DNA from: Lachnospiraceae bacterium UBA4631
Lineage (GTDB): Bacteria; Bacillota; Clostridia; Lachnospirales; Lachnospiraceae
NCBI GenBank assembly: GCA_002406015.1
Contig: DHMX01000023.1
Span: 181,099 to 245,098 of the forward strand
Direction: 5' to 3'
DNA length: 64,000 nt
A program made the position numbers and the translations under genes. The notes below the pieces were generated by a model, which worked only from the letters and a program-made list of their open reading frames with translations, made no database searches and had not been told where the DNA came from. This document shows positions 58,380-64,000 of this stretch, piece after piece (position 1 is the first letter of the stretch; every line of letters starts with the position of its first letter).

Positions 58380-58404
58380 ATTGTGCAACAGCCTGTTGCA
58401 CAAT
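58380..58404. promoter_or_regulatory. 25-bp palindrome upstream of the yhcG-type gene
   Basis: Perfect 11-bp arms ATTGTGCAACA and TGTTGCACAAT around GCC, ending 8 bp before the SD. The same two arms, with a GGT spacer, recur inside the coding sequence at 58769-58793. Candidate operator; as RNA it would be a stable hairpin beside the SD. Confidence 0.6.
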
Positions 58405-58420
58405 TTGTAGGAGGTTATTT

Positions 58421-59497
58421 ATGGATAAGGGAAAGCATATGGGAAAAGATAAAGAGGGAGTTATTTTTAAGGTGGCTCCTAATTTATCTGAAATGAGTGA
58501 TGGTTATTTGGAATTTATAAATGAAATAAAAGAGAAGATTAAAAAGCAGAGAGTGACTATTGTTTTAAATGCTAACTCAAGTATGATTTGTCTGTATTGG
58601 AATATTGGTAAAGCGATACTTGACAAGCAGGAAAAGGAAGGATGGGGAGCAAAGGTTATTGACCGTTTGGCACAAGACCTAAAGGAGGCTTTTCCTGATA
58701 TGTCGGGTTTTTCGGCTAGAAATATCAAATATATGCGTAAGTTTGCAGAGTGTTGGCCGGACTATGAAATTGTGCAACAGGTTGTTGCACAATTACCATG
58801 GAGAACAAATTTAAAATTAATTGACAAGATAGATAGTCAAGAAGGCAGATTGTGGTACGCAACTAAGGCAATTGAGAATGGATGGAGCAGTACAATCTTA
58901 GAATTGCAGATAGAATCTTGCCTTATGGAGAGAACGGGGAAAAGCATAAACAATTTTCCAACAGCATTGCCACCGTTAGAATCTGATATGGCTAATCAGA
59001 TATTTAAAGATCCATATCTTTTCGACTTTTTAGGGACGGATATTCCTAGAAGAGAGGCAGAAGTAGAACAGCAATTGATTGAGCATATACAAAAGTTTTT
59101 GCTTGAGTTGGGGCAGGGATTTGCATTTGTCGGAAGGCAAGTGCATTTAGAAGTAGGAGGACAGGACTTTTATTTAGACTTGTTATTTTATCATTTGAAA
59201 TTGCGTTGCTATGTTGTTATTGAGTTGAAGGCGTGTGATTTTGAACCGGGATTTGTTAGTCAACTTAATATGTATCAGAATGCTGTAAATGATATTATGC
59301 GTCATTCGGATGATAAGCCAACTATAGGATTATTACTGGTAAAAGGAAAAAATAAGACGGTTGTGGAATATTCTCTTGCTGGTTATCAGAATCCAATCGG
59401 CGTAGCAGAATGGAAAAATCAGATGGTAAGTGCTTTGCCGGAAGAATTAAAGAGCAGTTTGCCGTCGATTGAGGAAATTGAAAAAGAATTAGAATAA
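58421..59497 (+). CDS. yhcG: DUF1016/YhcG-type PD-(D/E)XK nuclease domain protein
   Basis: 358 residues. The N-terminal DUF1016_N domain (about 25-170) has VLNANSSMICLYWNIGKAI, GWGAKVIDRLAQDLK and the GFSARNIKYMRKF motif, followed by QQVVAQLPWR. The C-terminal nuclease domain (about 180-345) has DFYLDLLFYHLKLRCYVVIELKACDFEP (about 247-274), with the Asp and the ExK of PD-(D/E)XK enzymes. YhcG proteins are linked to restriction and defence islands. SD GTAGGAGG. It lies beside an HTH gene and a broken hsdS, fitting a defence cluster. Active residues appear intact. Confidence 0.88.
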   Translation: MDKGKHMGKDKEGVIFKVAPNLSEMSDGYLEFINEIKEKIKKQRVTIVLNANSSMICLYWNIGKAILDKQEKEGWGAKVIDRLAQDLKEAFPDMSGFSARNIKYMRKFAECWPDYEIVQQVVAQLPWRTNLKLIDKIDSQEGRLWYATKAIENGWSSTILELQIESCLMERTGKSINNFPTALPPLESDMANQIFKDPYLFDFLGTDIPRREAEVEQQLIEHIQKFLLELGQGFAFVGRQVHLEVGGQDFYLDLLFYHLKLRCYVVIELKACDFEPGFVSQLNMYQNAVNDIMRHSDDKPTIGLLLVKGKNKTVVEYSLAGYQNPIGVAEWKNQMVSALPEELKSSLPSIEEIEKELE

Positions 59498-59538
59498 GTA
59501 ATGTATAAATTAGTACTAATAACGAAAGGTATTGGATT

Positions 59539-59838
59539 ATGGCAAAGATTGAAACGGCATTTAGCTTGGAAATTAATGATTTTGTGGATGCAATAGAAGC
59601 CAACGAATTGTGGATGGAAGGAATATTAAAGGATAAAAAGGCATTTATTTGTGTCGGAGAAAACTGTTATGCAGGAATTACATGTAAGAATATGGATACA
59701 TTTGTGTCTGATAGAAAGAGGATTCCTCATTTTATAATGTCTCAACATGAAAATATGCATAGTGATTCGTGTGAAGTATTTAGAGAGTTTTTAGAAAAAG
59801 ATATAAACAGGAATAATACAAAAAAAAGAGAGACATAA
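59539..59838 (+). CDS. Unknown protein, N-terminal zinc-motif part (split gene)
   Basis: 99 residues. It has a Cys/His pattern (CVGENCYAGITC, then PHFIMSQHENMHSDSC) that looks like a zinc-binding module similar in spacing to those at the front of some nucleases. The frame stops at 59836 just after an A8 run (59820-59827). Removing one A would fuse it without a stop to the ORF at 59870, giving a 314-residue protein. So this is probably the first third of one gene. No family recognised. Confidence 0.55.
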   Translation: MAKIETAFSLEINDFVDAIEANELWMEGILKDKKAFICVGENCYAGITCKNMDTFVSDRKRIPHFIMSQHENMHSDSCEVFREFLEKDINRNNTKKRET

Positions 59839-59869
59839 AGAAAAAGTAGGTAAAGAAATATGCTTTCAT

Positions 59870-60484
59870 ATGACACGACCTGAAAGGCATAAAATCATAG
59901 AGCATATACTACCGATGGGTCAAGCAAATAATTTTACTGAAATAAAGAAACAAATGAGAAGAAAACGGGATGATTCCCAAGAAAGAAAAACCAATTACTA
60001 TTGTTTGAATTCGTTGGTTTGTTCATTTGTTAATGCTTTAAGAAATGGAACCTTGTTTAAAGATGAAGTAACGGTAGAGTTTAAGAAAAATCAGTTTTAT
60101 ACATATAAATTGGGGTATTTGTTTAAAAGGATAGGGAGACAAAATGAAATTACAGATACGGACAAGTATCTATATGTTTATTTTGGCAAGGGGAAAGTAT
60201 TTCAGAAGGAAAATGGCGGTTACAGTATAGTGTTCAGTGAGGCATTTAATGGTTCGACAAAGAAAGTAAAATGTGTATTAAGTGGCAATCTGATAGATGA
60301 CTGTGGACATGGTAAAGCTAATAAGCTAAACATATTGAATTCAGCTATTGGAAAAGAAAAATTTATATATATTTTTGCCACTAAAAACATAAGCGAAAAA
60401 TACAATACTGTATATTTAAATGTGAAAAACCTAGATTGTGTCGCGGTATCTGATATAGATATTGATGAAACAGATACTGAATAG
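59870..60484 (+). CDS. Unknown protein, C-terminal part of the split gene
   Basis: 204 residues if started at the ATG at 59870, which has no good SD, another sign that it is normally translated from upstream. Upstream of the ATG the same frame remains open back through the A8 run (KERHKEKVGKEICFH). The part begins basic (RPERHKIIEHILPMG, KKQMRRKRDDSQERK), then has a mixed alpha/beta region with several Lys-rich strands and ends acidic (DIDIDETDTE). No motif recognised. AT-rich like its neighbours. Confidence 0.5.
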   Translation: MTRPERHKIIEHILPMGQANNFTEIKKQMRRKRDDSQERKTNYYCLNSLVCSFVNALRNGTLFKDEVTVEFKKNQFYTYKLGYLFKRIGRQNEITDTDKYLYVYFGKGKVFQKENGGYSIVFSEAFNGSTKKVKCVLSGNLIDDCGHGKANKLNILNSAIGKEKFIYIFATKNISEKYNTVYLNVKNLDCVAVSDIDIDETDTE

Positions 60485-60659
60485 AACAGATGAATGGGCA
60501 GTTGTTTTGACTACCTTTTTCTTCTTGGAATGAAGTTGGAACAGTTGTATAATTTTGTCGGGACAACATAAAAGTAATATTTTAGATAGACAATAGAAAG
60601 GTTGTGATTTCAAGAAAAATCAACTCAAATGCTACACCTACACCCGTGCATCCACCTCC

Positions 60660-60872
60660 ATGCAGGTAGATGGATACAACTTAGATGTGCAGAAAGATAA
60701 ATTTATCGTGTTGGATTATGGAACTGCTGATGAAAGAGTTTTCTTATGCGGGGCTTCATCAAAGGATGCAGGGGCTAGAATAACCAGTATTGTTGAAGAT
60801 TATGGAACAGCCAAATACAACTCTGTTATTGCAGCATTATTGAAAAATTCACCTTTAGTATTACCAAAATAG
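60660..60872 (+). pseudogene. Serine-recombinase head fused to unrelated tail (recombination scar)
   Basis: The open frame runs from the stop at 60594. KNQLKCYTYTRASTSMQVDGYNLDVQKDK (from about 60612) matches the N-terminus of large serine recombinases, including the YTRxSTxxQ nucleophile region. After QKDK the sequence changes to FIVLDYGTADERVFLCGASSKDAG and ends at 60872; this is not recombinase. No start codon exists for the full head; only ATG 60660 (70 residues) is available. It looks like a deletion join of two genes. Cannot be an active recombinase. Confidence 0.6.
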
Positions 60873-61097
60873 GAGTGTGAGATAATTGATATAGGAAAAG
60901 TGACTTTTTTTAACATGGGTTCTGAATTAGATAGGATACAGTAAGGAAGGTATATGATAGACATTATCCTGTAAATATGTTAGTTTAAAAGAATAAGGCT
61001 GGTGCTCGGCTAAATAATATATATTGCCGTAAACGTTGCACATAATGATAAAATCGGTGCATATTTTGCAGGTTGAACAGGAAAGAGAAAATAAATA

Positions 61098-62135
61098 ATG
61101 GGAATGTTAGTTCTATACTGGGTAATTATGTTTGTGACATATTTCTCGGCATCAAAGTTGAGATTATATCGTGATAAATTGACATTTCTTCCACATATTA
61201 CTATGGGAATTGTATATGTCATTGTTTTGCTTATGGGCTTGGGAATGGGTGCAAATAAGGAAGTTATAAATAACCTTGGAAGTATCGGCATTCGGGCATT
61301 TATCATTACAGTATTTTGTGTGGCTGGCAGTATGATGGCTGTCTTTATTGTTCGTAAAATAATGGGGATGAACAGATTCGGAGATTTGAATAATACTCAT
61401 AATAAAGAATTTGAAAGTGGAACTCATGGGGAAAAAGCTGACAACAAAAGTCATAATCTCCGAGGACTCAAAAGTACCCTTACGATTTTAGGATTGGTGA
61501 CTGTTGGTAGCATCATTGGTATTGTTGTAATCCAAAGACAGCCGAATAACATTCTAAAAGAATTTGACAGGGTCAATAGTTCTATGATGACGGTATTGCT
61601 CTGTATCATGGTGGCATTTGTTGGGTTTGACCTCGGTTTGTCCGGAAAGGTTGCAGAGTGCTTAAAGGTAATTGGTATCCGGGCTTTTGTATTTCCGATA
61701 GCAGCAATAGTAGGCTCATTAGCAATGGGTGCTATATCAGGATGCTGGCTCGGATTTTCTATCAGAGAGAGTTTGGCAATTAGTGCTGGATTTGGCTGGT
61801 ATACCTATGCACCTGCGGTAATTGCAAGTGCCGGTGCTGAATATGCCGTGGCAAGTGCTGTGGCATTTATGTATAACATGATTCGGGAAACGGCATCTAT
61901 TGTATTGCTTCCGGTATTTGCAAAACATTTTGGCTATTTGGAAGTGATAGCAATGCCCGGAATATCCTCAATGGATATTTGCTTGCCGATTATTGAAAGC
62001 TCCTGCCGGCAGGATACAGTTGTTTACGCTTTTCTTACAGGTTTTTATTATGAATATAGTCACATCGGTAGGTGTACCGTTTATTATGGGCATGTAATAT
62101 ACAGGGAGGATAAAAACGGAGCAGATTTGGATTGA
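61098..62135 (+). CDS. lysO: LysO-type lysine exporter (DUF340), C-terminus frameshifted
   Basis: 345 residues as read. Eight or so membrane segments. HNLRGLKSTLTILGLVTVGSIIGIV, FVGFDLGLSGK, LAISAGFGWYTYAPAVIASAGAEYA and MPGISSMDICLPIIE are the DUF340/LysO motifs; the family exports lysine and toxic analogues. From about 62047 the frame diverges: dropping one T of the T5 run at 62042-62046 restores FIMNIVTSVGVPFIMGM and a stop at 62095-62097, the normal last membrane helix. As present, this helix is replaced by a polar tail of about 30 residues. Probably impaired. Confidence 0.8.
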   Translation: MGMLVLYWVIMFVTYFSASKLRLYRDKLTFLPHITMGIVYVIVLLMGLGMGANKEVINNLGSIGIRAFIITVFCVAGSMMAVFIVRKIMGMNRFGDLNNTHNKEFESGTHGEKADNKSHNLRGLKSTLTILGLVTVGSIIGIVVIQRQPNNILKEFDRVNSSMMTVLLCIMVAFVGFDLGLSGKVAECLKVIGIRAFVFPIAAIVGSLAMGAISGCWLGFSIRESLAISAGFGWYTYAPAVIASAGAEYAVASAVAFMYNMIRETASIVLLPVFAKHFGYLEVIAMPGISSMDICLPIIESSCRQDTVVYAFLTGFYYEYSHIGRCTVYYGHVIYREDKNGADLD

Positions 62136-62490
62136 TATGTATAATGCTGCAAAGGAAGTATTGAGACCCCGTGTTATTTCTGAAATGATGGAGGCTGCTG
62201 TTGAATCTGTTTCCGGTAAAATCTATGTGGGGGAGTGTTGATGGTTCATGCACACTTGGAATTGTGCTGAGCGGAACGCAATCTTCAATATGATTACCAA
62301 CGGTGAAAATGCAATTAGAAGGGTCGTTGCTGTAAATTGGGATGGAAAGGTTCTTGCACCATGCGGAGCTTGCCGTGAATTAATGCCCCAGCTTATGCCA
62401 AAAACTTATAAGAACATTGAAGTTATGATGGATTTTAATAACGAAAAAATCGTGACACTTGATGAATTAACCCTTGCATGGTGGATATAA
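62110..62490 (+). pseudogene. cdd: Cytidine deaminase, degenerate
   Basis: Translation in the first frame from 62110 gives IKTEQIWIDMYNAAKEVLRPR, typical of the family's N-terminus with the start ATG changed to ATA; an in-frame TGA lies at 62239. The zinc motif region VDGSCTLG (frame 2) and CAERNAIFNMITNGE (frame 1 again) are separated by a missing base, so two indels occur within 30 bp. The rest, VLAPCGACRELMPQL (PCxxC zinc ligands) and ELTLAWW, is intact to 62490. The longest stretch alone (62248-62490) lacks the first third. Confidence 0.8.
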
Positions 62491-62525
62491 CTGTATGTTG
62501 AAATGTAGTCAGGAGGCAAACCACA

Positions 62526-62966
62526 ATGATTAGAGAAGCCAACACCAATGATTTAGACGAAATCTTACAACTGTATTTGTATCTTCATGAGACAACAATT
62601 CCGGAAGCTTCCGAGCAGTTAAAAAATACATGGAACAATATCATAAATGATGCCAATCATCATCTTATTGTTTGCGAAATTGACGGTAAGATTGTGGCAT
62701 CCTGCGTATGCGTAATTATTCCTAACCTTACAAGAAATGTTCGCCCATATGCATTTGTAGAAAATGTAGTGACACATGGAGCATATCGGGAGAAAGGCTA
62801 TGCAACCGCTTGCCTGAACTATGCGAAACAGCTTGCAGAGAAGCAGCATTGCTATAAAATGATGCTGCTTACCGGGTCAAAAGAGGAAAGTACATTAAAT
62901 TTCTATCAAAATGCCGGATATAACAGTACAGATAAAACTGCATTTATACAATGGCTTGATATGTAA
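62526..62966 (+). CDS. GNAT family N-acetyltransferase
   Basis: 146 residues, the normal size of a single GNAT domain. MIREANTNDLDEILQLYLYLHE is the typical first strand-helix; FVENVVTHGAYREKGYATACLNYAKQLA holds the acetyl-CoA motif (R-x-x-G-x-A); the end YKMMLLTGSKEESTLNFYQNAGY has the conserved FY-x-x-x-GY. The substrate is unknown. Strong SD (CAGGAGG). It is intact, unlike its left neighbours, and precedes a multidrug exporter. Confidence 0.9.
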   Translation: MIREANTNDLDEILQLYLYLHETTIPEASEQLKNTWNNIINDANHHLIVCEIDGKIVASCVCVIIPNLTRNVRPYAFVENVVTHGAYREKGYATACLNYAKQLAEKQHCYKMMLLTGSKEESTLNFYQNAGYNSTDKTAFIQWLDM

Positions 62967-63039
62967 GAGACAGAGTACAAATAAATCTACTCCTATAAAT
63001 TATAATAAAAACACAATACAAGACTTCTTATAGGGGTTA

Positions 63040-63068
63040 TTGACTTTGCAGATTTCAAATGCTAAAAT
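63040..63068 (+). promoter_or_regulatory. Promoter of the MATE gene leader
   Basis: TTGACT (63040-63045), 17-bp spacer and TAAAAT (63063-63068), about 140 bp before the MATE ATG. Confidence 0.65.
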
Positions 63069-63082
63069 AAGCTTGCTTGTCA

Positions 63083-63190
63083 GAGGACTTGCAATCAAAT
63101 AAGATTGTTGAAGTGGGATAAGACCATTTAGGGCTTTATCCCACTTTTGTTATAAAGCGGGATAAAGCTGAAAAAGCTTTATCCTGTTTC
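63083..63190 (+). terminator. Leader of the MATE gene with tandem hairpins
   Basis: Three hairpins follow the promoter: GCAATC/GATTGT (63090-63107), then AAGTGGGATAA with TTATCCCACTT (63111-63146) followed by TTGTT (terminator-like), then GCGGGATAAAGCT with AGCTTTATCCTGTT (63157-63188). The last ends 20 bp before the ATG. Parts of hairpins 2 and 3 share GGGATAA, so alternative pairing is possible. Suggests attenuation control of the exporter. Confidence 0.55.
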
Positions 63191-63207
63191 AGTTATGGAG
63201 GTATTCT

Positions 63208-64000
63208 ATGAACGCAAAAACAAAATCCTTGTTTGGTTACATCTTTCCGGCATTAGGTGGTTTGTTTGTAACCTATCTTTACAACGTTGTTGACGGTATT
63301 TTTGTTGGGCAGGGCATTGGTTCTGCTGCATTAGGAGCTGTCAACATTGCAGTTCCGTTTATCACCTTTGTTGTGGCAATTGCAGCGATGCTGCCTATGG
63401 GCGGAGCAACGGTGGTCGCAATCAGAAAGGGACGAGGAGATAAAGAAGGGGCAAATCATGCATTTATGACCGCCTTTTCTCTGACCGTCCTGTTATCGGT
63501 TCTTTTAATGCTTGGGGGAATGGTATTTTCACAACAGATTGTTAATGTAAGCGGAGCGAAAGACCTGAGTATGGAAATGCAGAAAATGTCCGCAGATTAT
63601 TTGTTCTATTACTCTGCATTTTCGATTCCGATGCTTATGAGTACCTGTCTGTCGGTATTTGTTCGAAATGATGGCTCTCCAGTACTTGCCTTTGTGGGTA
63701 TGTGTGTGGGTGCAGTAACAAATATCTTTTTAGATTGGCTTTTCATCTTTCCGCTTAATATGGGTGTCATTGGTGCTGCGATTGCATCCGGGTTAGGGCA
63801 AGTTCTTTCTGTTCTGGTGCTGTTGTCCCATTTTGTGTTCAAAAAAGGTGAGCTGCGTATAATTCCGTTCAAAATTGACATTTCACTGATAACTAAGATT
63901 TGTAAGCGTGGTGTGCCGGAAGCGGTAACGCAGCTTACAACACCGGTTACCGCACTTTGCTATAATCTCATGCTGGCGAATTTAATCGGAGATATTGGCA
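63208..64000 (+). CDS. MATE family multidrug efflux transporter, partial
   Basis: 264 codons to the window edge, open at the end. ATG 63208 has the SD ATGGAGG. At least seven hydrophobic segments are present. GYIFPALGGLFVTYLYNVVDGIFVGQGIG is the N-terminal MATE motif (IPxxxxxxxxxxYNxxDxxFVG), PMGGATVVAIRKGRGD is typical of the first helical bundle, and FVRNDGSP and KRGVPEAVTQL belong to the second. MATE proteins export drugs or toxic compounds in exchange for Na+ or H+. The 3' end is outside the window. Confidence 0.9.
   Translation, partial: MNAKTKSLFGYIFPALGGLFVTYLYNVVDGIFVGQGIGSAALGAVNIAVPFITFVVAIAAMLPMGGATVVAIRKGRGDKEGANHAFMTAFSLTVLLSVLLMLGGMVFSQQIVNVSGAKDLSMEMQKMSADYLFYYSAFSIPMLMSTCLSVFVRNDGSPVLAFVGMCVGAVTNIFLDWLFIFPLNMGVIGAAIASGLGQVLSVLVLLSHFVFKKGELRIIPFKIDISLITKICKRGVPEAVTQLTTPVTALCYNLMLANLIGDIG

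Noticed and set aside
60660..60872. Functional recombinase/integrase gene
   Set aside because: Only the first 30 residues are recombinase-like, the start is missing and the catalytic and DNA-binding domains are absent.
61000..61075. Possible coding remnant (NVAHNDKIGAYFAG reading) before lysO
   Set aside because: Too short and with stops around; no family recognised, so not reported as a gene.

Overview
The window reads as the chromosome of an anaerobic gut Firmicute, most likely Lachnospiraceae (Clostridia). The pointers are a SCIFF peptide with its radical-SAM maturase next to secDF-recJ-relA-hemZ-hisS-aspS, the DUF5717/DUF5716 families, an exosortase-G (XrtG) locus, indolepyruvate:ferredoxin oxidoreductase, TTG starts behind good Shine-Dalgarno (SD) sites, and the absence of respiratory genes. 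No rRNA, tRNA or CRISPR array was seen.

Layout. 1-1.9 kb (minus): an XrtG protein-sorting locus made of a 6-pyruvoyl-tetrahydropterin-synthase-like protein, a candidate sorted protein with a C-terminal anchor, the exosortase, and the start of a glycosyltransferase. 2.0-2.9 kb: a DUF5684 membrane protein and MscL with a zinc-ribbon tail. 3.0-7.3 kb (minus): an FMN-riboswitch-controlled riboflavin operon (hydrolase, ribD, ribE, ribBA, ribH). 7.3-9.5 kb: ptsH-ptsI behind a structured leader. 9.6-12.9 kb: a HAD phosphatase and iorAB. 12.9-27 kb: SCIFF, its maturase, secDF, recJ, relA, an MBL hydrolase, hemZ, an HD domain protein, hisS and aspS. 27-32 kb: a lipoprotein and three cell-surface polysaccharide genes behind a consensus promoter. 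32-37 kb: a GNAT, a cytoplasmic GH26 mannanase, a cellobiose/mannobiose 2-epimerase, an AraC regulator and a PLP aminotransferase. 37.2-44.1 kb: a tight four-gene operon of undescribed function (DUF5717, actin-like DUF5716, a TPR-like protein, a coiled-coil membrane protein). 44.2-54.8 kb: valS, a DUF4190 protein, a 50-residue Ser/Asn/Lys protein, rhodanese, two rRNA methyltransferases, a secreted papain-like protease, rdgB and a phosphoesterase.

From about 54.85 kb the sequence is more AT-rich and looks like an accessory island in decay. It holds AbiH, a broken hsdS, possible IS21-type end repeats, an HTH plus YhcG-type nuclease pair sharing a duplicated palindrome, an unknown gene split at an A8 run, a recombinase head joined to an unrelated tail, a frameshifted lysO, a dead cytidine deaminase, a GNAT, and a MATE exporter that runs off the window.

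The best candidate for an undescribed system is the 37.2-44.1 kb operon. Its second protein shows motifs of the actin/Hsp70 ATPase fold and is flanked by a 1190-residue helical-repeat protein and a membrane coiled-coil protein, which together suggest a membrane-linked cytoskeletal or chaperone-like machine. Second-rank candidates are the HTH/YhcG module with its repeated palindrome, the structured ptsH leader, and the 50-residue low-complexity protein. All assignments were made by reading motifs and context; no database search was possible.
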